A DNA stretch of 40,246 nt, from assembly GCA_964465375.1 (NCBI GenBank), contig CAYXIJ010000021.1:1-40246 (forward strand), given 5' to 3'. A model generated the notes under the pieces. The model did no database searches. It worked only from the letters and a program-made list of their open reading frames with translations, and was not told where the DNA came from. The position numbers were made by a program, and so were the translations under genes. Position 1 is the stretch's first letter. Every line of letters begins with the position of its first letter. The stretch comes from CAJWKT01 sp964465375 (GTDB lineage: Bacteria > Pseudomonadota > Gammaproteobacteria > Steroidobacterales > Rariloculaceae). Below are positions 1 to 7,450 of this stretch, piece by piece.

Positions 1-17
1 AATAGGAAAAGGACAAT

Positions 18-575
18 ATGCAGAACTTACAAGATCATCTTCTCATTGCCATGCCGGCCATGGGCGATCCAAATTTCAACGAGACGGTTACCTATATTTT
101 TGAACATACCGAAAAAAATGGTGCGCTGGGTATTATTATTAACCGCCCCTTAGAAATGGAGCTAGGCGAGATATTTAGCCAACTTATACTTAGCGCAGCG
201 GAGCATAGTCAAAGCCAAAAACCAGTGTTGAACGGGGGGCCAGTTCACCGTGACCGTGGCTTTGTAATTCATAATTCTGCAGAACACTATGATTCCACCT
301 TAGAAACCTCAGCTGGACTTAAACTCACCACATCTCAAGATATATTAAGCTCGATGGCCGGCGGGAAAGGTCCACATATGTCTCTTGTTGCCTTAGGTTG
401 TGCGGGCTGGCAGGCTGGACAACTTGAAGCTGAACTTTTAGCCAACACTTGGCTCAGTGTGTCCGCTGACTTAACTATAGTTTTTGAGACACCTTTTGAT
501 CTTCGTTGGACCGCCGCAGTTGGCCTTCTAGGAGTCGATATTAGTCGGTTGAGTAGCTATGCTGGACGTGCCTAA
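18..575 (+). CDS. yqgE: YqgE/AlgH family protein (DUF179)
   Basis: A 185-residue protein of the YqgE/AlgH family, a single-domain fold of unproved biochemical role; the AlgH name comes from a link to alginate gene regulation in Pseudomonas. The N-terminus (MQNLQDHLLIAMPAMGDPNF) and the segment GALGIIINRPL near residue 35 match the family closely, as do NGGPV near residue 72 and LGCAGWQAGQLE near residue 126. Length is typical (about 185-190). AGGA at 9-12 is a good ribosome site for the ATG. It lies 20 bases before ruvX, and yqgE-ruvX is a widely conserved gene pair. Family assignment is secure; the function is unknown. Confidence 0.95.
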   Translation: MQNLQDHLLIAMPAMGDPNFNETVTYIFEHTEKNGALGIIINRPLEMELGEIFSQLILSAAEHSQSQKPVLNGGPVHRDRGFVIHNSAEHYDSTLETSAGLKLTTSQDILSSMAGGKGPHMSLVALGCAGWQAGQLEAELLANTWLSVSADLTIVFETPFDLRWTAAVGLLGVDISRLSSYAGRA

Positions 576-595
576 TTTTCTAATCGATAAAAACC

Positions 596-1054
596 GTGAA
601 CGACGGTCAAAATAAAGAAATCTTACTGGCCTTCGATTTCGGCCTTGCCCGTATTGGTATAGCAACTGCCAATCTTCGCACCAAAACTGCCTCTCCTCTT
701 ACTACCCTTAAAAACGGCCGCATGCTGCCCTGGACCGACTTAGACCGCCTAATCAACCAATGGGCCCCTGGCCAGCTAGTAGTTGGCCTACCCAGCACCC
801 AGCAAGAAACCCCTCTTTCGAGTAGTGCTAAAGCTTTTGCAAAATCCATTCACAAAAAATACCAATTACCGTTAGCAATTATTGACGAGTCGCTCACTTC
901 TCGTGCAGCTTCTGCTGAACTCCGAGAGGCTCGTCGCTTAGGTTTTTTACCCCGTCGGATACAGAAAAATCAAATTGACAGCTGGGCAGCCTGCTTGATC
1001 GCTCGGCAATGGATGAACAACCAGGTAAACGAATGCCAAATGGTGGTCCCTTGA
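596..1054 (+). CDS. ruvX: Holliday junction resolvase-like nuclease / pre-16S rRNA nuclease YqgF
   Basis: RNase H-fold nuclease of the RuvX/YqgF family, proposed to act in final 5' processing of 16S rRNA and earlier as a Holliday junction resolvase. The acidic residues expected for metal binding are visible: D14 in LLAFDFGLARIG, E98 in IIDESLTSRAA and D128 in QIDSWAA. At 152 residues it is near the usual 138-155. The start codon is GTG at 596, with no strong ribosome site, so coupling to yqgE is likely. Its 3' end overlaps the start of the next gene, pointing to one transcript for yqgE, ruvX and the PyrK-like gene. Confidence 0.95.
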   Translation: MNDGQNKEILLAFDFGLARIGIATANLRTKTASPLTTLKNGRMLPWTDLDRLINQWAPGQLVVGLPSTQQETPLSSSAKAFAKSIHKKYQLPLAIIDESLTSRAASAELREARRLGFLPRRIQKNQIDSWAACLIARQWMNNQVNECQMVVP

Positions 1055-1914
1055 ATAGAAACACTATATTCCTAGAAGACGCTGAAATTGTGTCTCAAAA
1101 TTCATTTTCTGGAAACCAATTCATACTTCGTGTTCACTCACCTCGTTGTGCAGCACAGGCTAAACCGGGTAGCTTTGCCCACATTACCTGTGATGCGGAT
1201 TTTCCAATGCGACGCCCTCTTTCCATCATGAGGGCTAATACTTCTCAAGGCTGGTTAGAATTCCTCTACAAACCTGTTGGACCAGGATTAACAAGGCTCT
1301 CGAAACATAGCAAAGGTTACAGCATAAGCGTTCTGGGCCCCATCGGAAACGGTTTTGATCTAGATGTAAACAAACCGAATGTTCTTGCCATCGGTGGTGG
1401 GGTTGGTATTCCACCCATGGTATTTTTGAGTGAACGGTATCGACTGGATGAGCGATTTCAACTACTCGTTTTAATGGGATCCAGGGTTCCCTTTCCCTTT
1501 GAGCTAACTACTGGAAAAAAACTTGTGGAATTTCCCTCGTCGGCTAAGTCATCACTTTCATTGATGGAAAATTGGGGTGTAGTGTCTCGGCTTGCCAGTG
1601 AGACTGAATATCCGGGCTGTTTCCAAGGATTTGTCACGGAGCTAGCTGACCATTGGTTAAAAAAACAACCCCCTAAACAGATAGCCAAAGTGCAGATCGT
1701 AGGCTGCGGCCCCAGCGCAATGCTGAAGGCAACGGCTGAGCTAGCTAGAAACTACAAGATACCTTGTCAGATCGCCTTAGAAGAATTCATGGCTTGCGGG
1801 GTTGGTGGATGCGCTGGCTGCACGGTACTTGTCGAGACTGACAGCGGTCCAGCAATGAAAAGAGTTTGTGTAGATGGCCCCGTTTTTGACGCCCATCAGA
1901 TATACCCTGCCTAG
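1033..1914 (+). CDS. PyrK-like FAD/[2Fe-2S] oxidoreductase subunit (dihydroorotate dehydrogenase electron transfer type)
   Basis: Resembles the electron-transfer subunit of class 1B dihydroorotate dehydrogenase. Visible in order: a FAD-binding barrel with MRRPLSIMR; a pyridine-nucleotide-binding region beginning GGGVGIPPM; and a C-terminal [2Fe-2S] loop ACGVGGCAGCTV followed by a fourth Cys in RVCVDGP. The Cys spacing (C-x4-C-x2-C-x15-C) fits PyrK. The ATG at 1033 is preferred because AGG lies 7 bases upstream; an in-frame ATG at 1009 would add 8 residues and enlarge the overlap with ruvX to 46 bases. No pyrD catalytic subunit is present in the window. In Pseudomonas I recall pyrR-pyrB following ruvX, so this is an altered neighbourhood. 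It could serve a different flavoenzyme partner. Confidence 0.85.
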   Translation: MPNGGPLNRNTIFLEDAEIVSQNSFSGNQFILRVHSPRCAAQAKPGSFAHITCDADFPMRRPLSIMRANTSQGWLEFLYKPVGPGLTRLSKHSKGYSISVLGPIGNGFDLDVNKPNVLAIGGGVGIPPMVFLSERYRLDERFQLLVLMGSRVPFPFELTTGKKLVEFPSSAKSSLSLMENWGVVSRLASETEYPGCFQGFVTELADHWLKKQPPKQIAKVQIVGCGPSAMLKATAELARNYKIPCQIALEEFMACGVGGCAGCTVLVETDSGPAMKRVCVDGPVFDAHQIYPA

Positions 1915-1936
1915 CAACCAAAAAACTGGAGCAAGC

Positions 1937-1990
1937 ATGACACGAATTAACATACCCCCTCTGCCGAAAGTTTCGAATAGCTTCCGCTAA
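1937..1990 (+). CDS. Possible 17-residue peptide or gene remnant with strong ribosome site
   Basis: A short reading frame MTRINIPPLPKVSNSFR sits between the PyrK-like gene and yggS. GGAG at 1928-1931 is 5 bases before the ATG, a better ribosome site than that of several neighbours. It does not match any small protein I recognise. It may be the truncated start of a lost gene, a leader peptide, or chance. Confidence 0.2.
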   Translation: MTRINIPPLPKVSNSFR

Positions 1991-2011
1991 CAGCTTCTAT
2001 GCGCCTAAAAA

Positions 2012-2707
2012 ATGACTCAGCTCAAAGACCGTCTTGATAAAGTCCGGAGCGAAGTCCGGTCATCTTTGTTAGCAGCGGGTCGCAGCGCGGAAGACACAAA
2101 GATTCTTGCAGTGAGTAAACAGCAGCCAACCACTGCTATTAAAACTCTTTTCGAGATGGGTCAAAAAGATTTTGGCGAAAATTATGCTCAAGACGCTATT
2201 GAAAAGATGGAAAATCTAAAACGATATAATCTGCGTTGGCATTTCATAGGTCAGGTTCAATCCAACAAAACAAGAATCATTGCCGAACGCTTTCAATGGG
2301 TTCATACCATTGACCGCATAAAAATTGCGGCTCGACTCAACAGGCAACGCCCAGCGAATACATCACCTCTAAAGGTTTGCATACAAGTTAATCAGTCTGG
2401 GTATCGTGATAAAAGTGGTGTGGACGAATCCAAGATCATCGAATTAGCTCATGCAGTAATGGAAATGCCTGCTCTAAAGCTCCGAGGCTTAATGACATTA
2501 CCACCGGTAAGTTCAACTACAGAAGATAAAGCCTTATTTTTTGAGCGTCTGAAAGAAATAAAACAACAGCTAGTGCAAGATGGTATTTTATTGGACACGC
2601 TGTCAATGGGAATGTCGGCGGACATGAAAACAGCTATCGCACATGGGTCTACAATCGTCAGGATTGGAACAGCAATTTTTGGCCCACGCCCTAGAAAAAA
2701 AATTTAG
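2012..2707 (+). CDS. yggS: Pyridoxal phosphate homeostasis protein YggS
   Basis: YggS/PLPBP family, alanine racemase-like barrel that binds pyridoxal 5'-phosphate and buffers its level; not known to be catalytic. The PLP lysine is K36 in ILAVSKQQP; other family marks are DFGENYAQDA near residue 54, LRWHFIGQVQSNK near 74, LRGLMTLPP near 157, and the phosphate-binding end SMGMSADMKTAI followed by VRIGTAIFG. Length 231 is typical. No good ribosome site is seen before the ATG. It is followed by yggT, the usual partner in Gammaproteobacteria. Confidence 0.96.
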   Translation: MTQLKDRLDKVRSEVRSSLLAAGRSAEDTKILAVSKQQPTTAIKTLFEMGQKDFGENYAQDAIEKMENLKRYNLRWHFIGQVQSNKTRIIAERFQWVHTIDRIKIAARLNRQRPANTSPLKVCIQVNQSGYRDKSGVDESKIIELAHAVMEMPALKLRGLMTLPPVSSTTEDKALFFERLKEIKQQLVQDGILLDTLSMGMSADMKTAIAHGSTIVRIGTAIFGPRPRKKI

Positions 2708-2777
2708 GACAAGGGACGCAGAAAACAACTCGTGTTATCTTTAGATGCAATCGAATTAACGATTTAAATTTTTATAC

Positions 2778-3335
2778 ATGCAAAATGCCCTGTTTTTCCT
2801 GCTGAACACACTGACGGATTTTTGTATCCTAGGATTTCTATTGAGATTCCTACTCCATTGGGTAAGGGCAGATTTACACAATCCGCTGTCACAATTCATC
2901 CTTCGGTTTACTAATCCATTGGTACTACCTGCAAGGCGTATTCTACCCTCCCTAAGCACAGTTGACGTCCCCACATTTGCGGTGCTCGTTAGCTTAGAAA
3001 TTTTTTCTACTTGGTTGTTATTGACTATAAGCGGCCTTGATCTTGACTTTAGCCGTTTTATTCTTCTCGTTTTAATGCGCCTGATACTACTGGCTCTGAC
3101 ATTCTATACGTTCAGTATTTTCATTTATGTCCTCTCCAGCTGGATAAGCCAAGCCACTTATAGCCCAATTACCCGAATCCTTTTTGATCTAAATGAACCA
3201 ATTCTTAAACCACTTAGGCAAATCCTTCCACCTATGGGAGGTATCGATTTCTCTCCACTTGTCGCACTTCTTCTTATCCAAACATTGAATATCGCAATTC
3301 AGTCGAACGGTAGCTTTCCGCGTTATCTACTATAG
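2778..3335 (+). CDS. yggT: YggT family membrane protein
   Basis: Small integral membrane protein with two tandem YGGT repeats: residues 1-95 (LLRFLLHWVRAD, NPLSQFILRFTNPLVLPARRILP) and residues 96-185 (IYVLSSWISQ, YSPITRILFDLNEPILKPLRQILPPMGGIDFSPLVALLLI). Each repeat has two hydrophobic segments around a polar loop. The family role is unsettled; links to osmotic tolerance and to membrane organisation have been suggested. Length and position after yggS are normal. Its last 6 bases overlap the convergent TerB-like gene, so the two transcripts meet tail to tail with no terminator visible between them. Confidence 0.93.
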   Translation: MQNALFFLLNTLTDFCILGFLLRFLLHWVRADLHNPLSQFILRFTNPLVLPARRILPSLSTVDVPTFAVLVSLEIFSTWLLLTISGLDLDFSRFILLVLMRLILLALTFYTFSIFIYVLSSWISQATYSPITRILFDLNEPILKPLRQILPPMGGIDFSPLVALLLIQTLNIAIQSNGSFPRYLL

Positions 3336-3791
3336 CTGCTGATGTTTAACCCGATTACGAATTTTGATCAAATCCCTTTGAGAGACGTAGAGTAAACTTG
3401 AGACTTTGCGTACAAGATGGTCTTCATGTTTATCAAGATTTTGATCAGCTAACGCTACTTTCCATAGCATCTCCACGATACTATGTTTCTCATTAATAGT
3501 TAAATTTTCATGTAAAAAGCGCGTGAAGCCTTGTAATGAAACCGCCTGATCAGCCTCAGATTCAGCTTTTTTCAATAAAAGTGCAGCTTCCTCATTTGAC
3601 ATATTAAAAAATTCTTGTAGCAAATGAAAAATCACCTCATTTTCTGTTAAGTCTTCACGATAATCAGCTCGCATGACTTCAACCAGTAAGGTTGCCGTAG
3701 ATAATTGTAGAACATGCTTTCGTTGATCAGAATCTTGGCCCAGCGTGTCATCTAATTTCTTGTGTAACAAATTTTTCAGGGATTTTAACAT
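3330..3791 (-). CDS. TerB-like helical protein
   Basis: A 153-residue, all-helical, acidic protein resembling the TerB/DjlA-N domain family (first described with tellurite resistance TerB). The core runs from about residue 28 to 150: ATLLVEVMRADYREDLTENE, a middle helix with SNEEAALLLKKAESEADQ, and EKHSIVEMLWKVALADQNLDKHED, the typical acidic D-x-x-x-D/E repeat that may bind metal. There is no J domain and no membrane segment. Nothing else of a tellurite operon is nearby, so a role in tellurite resistance should not be assumed; stand-alone TerB-like proteins of this size are common in Gammaproteobacteria and uncharacterised. Confidence 0.75.
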   Translation of the reverse strand: MLKSLKNLLHKKLDDTLGQDSDQRKHVLQLSTATLLVEVMRADYREDLTENEVIFHLLQEFFNMSNEEAALLLKKAESEADQAVSLQGFTRFLHENLTINEKHSIVEMLWKVALADQNLDKHEDHLVRKVSSLLYVSQRDLIKIRNRVKHQQL

Positions 3792-3905
3792 CTATCACTT
3801 CTCATATTTAGATTAGCTTGAATCACGAAAGTATAAATAATGCTCTCACACAAAAAATACAAAAACTACAAACTTGTCCACATTACATACCAGACTCAGA
3901 AATTA

Positions 3906-4307
3906 TTATTCCTGGTCAGACTCAAAATTTAGAGAGGCGGAATTAATACAATAGCGTAAACCAGAGGGCTGCGGACCATCATTAAATACATGTCCCAAAT
4001 GGGCGCTACACTTGGCGCAAACAACCTCTTCTCGAATCCTGCCCAAACTCCTATCTTCGCACGTGGAAACAGCTTCTTTCGTTGCAGGCTGCCAAAAACT
4101 TGGCCAACCTGTGCCAGAATCATATTTTTGTTTTGAGGAAAATAAATCTGAACCACAACAGATACAAACGTACCTACCAGGCTCCTTGTGACTGTAATAA
4201 TTACCTGTAAAAGGTTGCTCTGTACCCGCCTCTTGAGTCACGTGATACTGCTGTTGTGTCAGCTTTTTGTTTAGCGTTTCTTGAAAAGCATCCTTTTTTT
4301 TGTCCAT
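3906..4307 (-). CDS. msrB: Peptide-methionine (R)-S-oxide reductase MsrB
   Basis: Repairs R-methionine sulfoxide in oxidised proteins, using thioredoxin as reductant. The zinc-binding pairs are C48/C51 (CICCGS) and C97/C100 (CAKCSAHLGHVF), and the catalytic cysteine is C120 in RYCINSASLNF. The family signature GTGWPSF is at residues 65-71. At 133 residues it is a complete stand-alone MsrB without a fused MsrA domain. The start has AGGAG-like sequence just upstream on the minus strand (4314-4320 region). The divergent neighbour is a degraded ABC transporter gene. Confidence 0.96.
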   Translation of the reverse strand: MDKKKDAFQETLNKKLTQQQYHVTQEAGTEQPFTGNYYSHKEPGRYVCICCGSDLFSSKQKYDSGTGWPSFWQPATKEAVSTCEDRSLGRIREEVVCAKCSAHLGHVFNDGPQPSGLRYCINSASLNFESDQE

Positions 4308-4350
4308 TTAGTATCTCCTGAAATTTCCCAAGTGTCATCGTAAAGCCTTA

Positions 4351-4636
4351 ATGAATGGAATCATAGATTTTCAATTGGTTTCAAAGCGCTATGATAATAC
4401 GGTGGTTTTCGAGAGCCTATCTCTTGAATTAAAGCCGGGCATAATCACAGGTGTTGTAGGCAAGAGTGGCAGCGGCAAGTCCACCCTTCTACAGCTGATT
4501 AATGGTCTAATTCGGCCTGATGTTGCAAGGCACGTTGCCAGCCGTCCTTTTAGCATTACTAACTGAACTTACCTTCGAAAAAATCGAACGTGGGTTGGTT
4601 CCGCCCCATCTCATCTCAATTCAACCAGCGCCTTGA
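4351..4636 (+). pseudogene. Deletion-fusion remnant of an osmoprotectant-type ABC transporter (ATPase head joined to permease tail)
   Basis: From 4351 the sequence encodes a normal ABC ATPase start (FQLVSKRYDNTVVFESLSL) with an intact Walker A, GKSGSGKSTLLQLINGLIRPD. At about 4515-4522 the similarity stops and the frame ends at 4566. In the +1 shifted frame the sequence from 4520 reads LQGTLPAVLLALLTELTFEKI followed by ERGLVPP, ending with TGA at 4634-4636; this looks like the C-terminal membrane segment and tail of a glycine betaine/choline (OpuC/ProW type) permease. Signature, Walker B and most of the permease are missing. The simplest reading is one large internal deletion that joined the first gene to the last part of a downstream gene. 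The product cannot be a working transporter. Confidence 0.8.
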
Positions 4637-6516
4637 GTGTCAGCACCATCAGAACTGATCAGCAACTGGTTTAGCCGTTTCACAAAAGCGGCAGGCTCCT
4701 CTAATTGTCGGCCCTCCGCTATAATCGCTTCCTCAAGAAGAAGCACAGCAAGACTGTCAAATTTTTCCTCATCTGTTTCTCTCTCCAATCGCTTAACTAG
4801 AGGGTGTAAGGGATTTAGCTCCAAAGAAGGTACGCTTTCTGGAGCTTCTGAGCCGGTTGCCTTCAAAATCTTCTGCATTTGATAACCAAGATCCTGATCC
4901 CCCAATACCAAACACGCTGCTGACTCTTTGAGACGATAACTTATTCGAACCTCATCCACCTTACCTCGTAAAACACGCTTAACCCGTTTTAAAAAATGCT
5001 TCTGCTCTTTGCTGGGCTGCTTCTTAGTCTCTGCAGCAGCCTTTCCCGTTAAATCCAAGTCTCCACGCGCAACATCTCTAAATGACTTGCCTTTGTATTC
5101 CGGGAGATGCTGCATAACCCACTCGTCAATTCGATCTGAAAGTAGAAGCACCTCAACGCCTTTATCTTCAAATATTTCCAGATGAGGGTTTGCCCGAATA
5201 GAACTCGCGGAATCAGCACATATGTAATAGATGGTATCTTGCTCACCAGAGTCACTTATGTAATTGTCGAGAGAACGATCCTGTATCAAACCTTCCGACA
5301 TTGTCGTATTGAATCGAAGAAGGCTAGCGATTTTTTCCCGATTGTTAAAATCTTCTGCTAGACCTTCTTTGAGAACCAAGCCAAATTGCTCCCAGAACGA
5401 TCGGTATTTTTCCACCTCTTTAGTGGCGAGACGCTTTAATACATCCAGCACCCTCTTAGTCAGCGCCGTTTTGATCGCGCTCACATTAGGGTCTTGTTGG
5501 AGCATCTCTCGAGAAATATTTAATGACAGATCGCTGGAGTCAACAATCCCACGAACAAACCTCAAATAAAGCGGCAAAAATTGGGTCGCCTCGTCAGTAA
5601 TAAATACTCTTTGTATATACAGCTTGACTCCCCTGGGCACCTCTCGGTTCCACAGATCAAATGGTGCTGCTGCTGGAATATAAAGGAGGCTGGTGTATTC
5701 ACGTTTACCTTCCACTTTGTTGTGAGCCCAGACAAGCGGATCTGTCAAATCACGAGAAATATATTTATAAAATTCAACATACTCATCATCCTTGATTTCT
5801 GCCCGTGGTCTCGTCCAAAGTGCCTTTGCTCTATTAACAGTCTGCTGCTCGCCCCCTTCATTATTTTCACTCTCCATTTGCACCGGAAAGGAAATGTGAT
5901 CCGCATACTCACGAATTAAATTCCGCACCCGGCTTTCATCCAGAAACTCATCCTCGTCGGCTTTCAACTTCAAAATAACCGAAGTACCGCGGTTAGCACG
6001 AACAATTGACTCTACCGTAAACTCTCCGTCACCCTTGGAGGTCCAGCGAACTCCCTCACTCTTCGGCAAGCCTGCTTTACGACTCACAACCTCCACTTCC
6101 TGAGCAACAATGAAAGATGAATAAAAGCCAACCCCAAACTGTCCGATCAGTTGCGAATCTTTTTGTTGGTCACCACTCAAATTTTCCAGAAATTCGGTAG
6201 TACCTGAGTGGGCAATAGTTCCGAGTTGCTGGGTGATTTCATCTCTACTCATACCTATACCGTTATCAGTCACACAAAGAAGGCGCTGATCTTTATCAAC
6301 ACTGATAGATACATGAAGCTCTGGGGAATCTTCTAAGAGATCTTCCTGACCAAGGGACTTAAAACGAAGCTTGTCATTCGCATCTGAGGCATTGGATATG
6401 AGTTCACGCAAGAAAATTTCTTTATTGCTATACAGAGAATGCACCATCAGGTGCAACAACTGCTTCACTTCTGCTTGAAACCCTACGGTTTCCCTGTTGG
6501 TTTTTTTCATAGACAT
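4621..6516 (-). CDS. htpG: Chaperone protein HtpG (Hsp90)
   Basis: Bacterial Hsp90, an ATP-driven dimeric chaperone in the cytoplasm. The 631 residues are full length (E. coli 624). The GHKL ATPase domain shows the E-x-x-S-N-A-x-D motif (LRELISNASDANDKLR near residue 37), the DNGIGM motif near 86 and GQFGVGFYSSF near 127. The middle domain carries LYIQRVFI and LPLYLRFVRGIVDS with the catalytic arginine region, NISREMLQ. The C-terminal dimerisation domain ends with a short acidic tail. Start chosen at 6516 (MSMKKTNRETVGFQAEV); the second Met, two codons in, is equally possible. A CTTGAAA box upstream suggests heat-shock control. The stop overlaps the tail of the ABC remnant by 16 bases. Confidence 0.98.
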   Translation of the reverse strand: MSMKKTNRETVGFQAEVKQLLHLMVHSLYSNKEIFLRELISNASDANDKLRFKSLGQEDLLEDSPELHVSISVDKDQRLLCVTDNGIGMSRDEITQQLGTIAHSGTTEFLENLSGDQQKDSQLIGQFGVGFYSSFIVAQEVEVVSRKAGLPKSEGVRWTSKGDGEFTVESIVRANRGTSVILKLKADEDEFLDESRVRNLIREYADHISFPVQMESENNEGGEQQTVNRAKALWTRPRAEIKDDEYVEFYKYISRDLTDPLVWAHNKVEGKREYTSLLYIPAAAPFDLWNREVPRGVKLYIQRVFITDEATQFLPLYLRFVRGIVDSSDLSLNISREMLQQDPNVSAIKTALTKRVLDVLKRLATKEVEKYRSFWEQFGLVLKEGLAEDFNNREKIASLLRFNTTMSEGLIQDRSLDNYISDSGEQDTIYYICADSASSIRANPHLEIFEDKGVEVLLLSDRIDEWVMQHLPEYKGKSFRDVARGDLDLTGKAAAETKKQPSKEQKHFLKRVKRVLRGKVDEVRISYRLKESAACLVLGDQDLGYQMQKILKATGSEAPESVPSLELNPLHPLVKRLERETDEEKFDSLAVLLLEEAIIAEGRQLEEPAAFVKRLNQLLISSDGADTQGAG

Positions 6517-6537
6517 AAGTTTAATCTGTTCCGCAAA

Positions 6538-6564
6538 AACTAAAGTGCATTAAGAAATTTCAAG
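6538..6564 (-). promoter_or_regulatory. Possible sigma-32-type promoter of htpG
   Basis: On the minus strand CTTGAAA (plus 6558-6564) matches the heat-shock -35 consensus exactly. Twelve bases downstream the sequence is CTTTAGTT (plus 6538-6545), only a weak fit to the CCCCATTT-type -10. Spacing is the same as in the groS promoter of this window, and the start point would lie about 15 bases before the htpG ATG. The weak -10 keeps this tentative. Confidence 0.3.
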
Positions 6565-6653
6565 TCCTGAGCAAAGTCTCACGGAAGATTAACTGTATTT
6601 CCGCTTGACCCTTCAATTGCAGCAGGCGCTTTAAGAAATTAAAATTTTTTTCT

Positions 6654-7178
6654 CTATGGACGAATTTCTATAGGTGTTGCTTCCCTCGTCATCAGCCAAA
6701 TATCTACCATGTCGGAGTTCGATACTGCAATACAACCATCTGTCCAATCCTGCTCAAGGTAGTAACTTTCCTCATGTCTAGGTTTATTTGGTTGACCATG
6801 GATCATAATTTGGCCCCCTGGATCAACGCCCATATTTCTAGCCCTAATGCGATCCTCTTGATTAGGGTAGGAAATTTTGATCGATAGAAAATAATCACTC
6901 TCTTGATTCTTAGCTTCTAAGCTGTATAGACCCTCGGGAGTTCGGAAGTCCCCTTCTTGGTGCTTTGGACCCTTTGGCATCAACCCCAGAGCGACATCGA
7001 ACTCACGCAAAACCTGACCTTGGTTCATCAGGTAAAGCTTGCGCTCAGATTTAACCACCAAAATCAAATCTGCCACTTCATGCTGAAAAATGTAGGCTGT
7101 CTCAGGCTGGGCTGCCGCTCCCCAGAAAAAATACAACAACCCAAAGGGCGCAACAAAAGAAAAAACGAATCTCTTCAT
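6654..7178 (-). CDS. Secreted L,D-transpeptidase (YkuD domain)
   Basis: Periplasmic enzyme of the YkuD family, which makes L,D cross-links in peptidoglycan or attaches lipoproteins to it. Residues 1-23 form a signal peptide (MKRFVFSFVAPFGLLYFFWG then AAAQ). The catalytic domain starts near residue 37 (ADLILVVKSERKLYLMNQGQ) and carries GDFRTPEGLY at 76-85, the first active-site His in MIHGQPN (H127), and the nucleophile C149 in DWTDGCIAVSNSD. At 174 residues it is a minimal enzyme with no LysM or PG-binding domain. It is encoded alone, with 137 bases to htpG and about 270 bases of unassigned spacer to the acyltransferase gene. Confidence 0.92.
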   Translation of the reverse strand: MKRFVFSFVAPFGLLYFFWGAAAQPETAYIFQHEVADLILVVKSERKLYLMNQGQVLREFDVALGLMPKGPKHQEGDFRTPEGLYSLEAKNQESDYFLSIKISYPNQEDRIRARNMGVDPGGQIMIHGQPNKPRHEESYYLEQDWTDGCIAVSNSDMVDIWLMTREATPIEIRP

Positions 7179-7450
7179 AGCCCGACTCTAAAGCATATCC
7201 CGATAGAAGATCAAAGAAACGACTCGCTTCATAAAAACCTTTTATCTCTCCCCTGTGGTGTTGCAGAAATATACACTGAATTTGAGGATGATCTGACTAA
7301 TTTCAAGTCCTAAAATAAGATGGTGACCCCTATCTCCGTCTGGCGCCACCCATCGTAATGCAATAATGAAACGTGAGAGCTAGTACAATACGTTCATTGC
7401 CCACGGGATCATACGGTTAGTCCAAATATATCTCTTAACCACTTTCACTC

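Noticed and set aside
3330..3791. Tellurite-resistance operon
   Set aside because: Only a stand-alone TerB-like fold is present, without terC, terD, terZ or related genes.
6557..7315. Shared 13-mer AATTTCAAGTCCT at about 6557 and 7303, with related CAAGTCCT copies at 26165 and 26391
   Set aside because: Considered as a regulatory repeat, but the copies sit at different distances from starts and some overlap ribosome sites (AGGA); probably chance.
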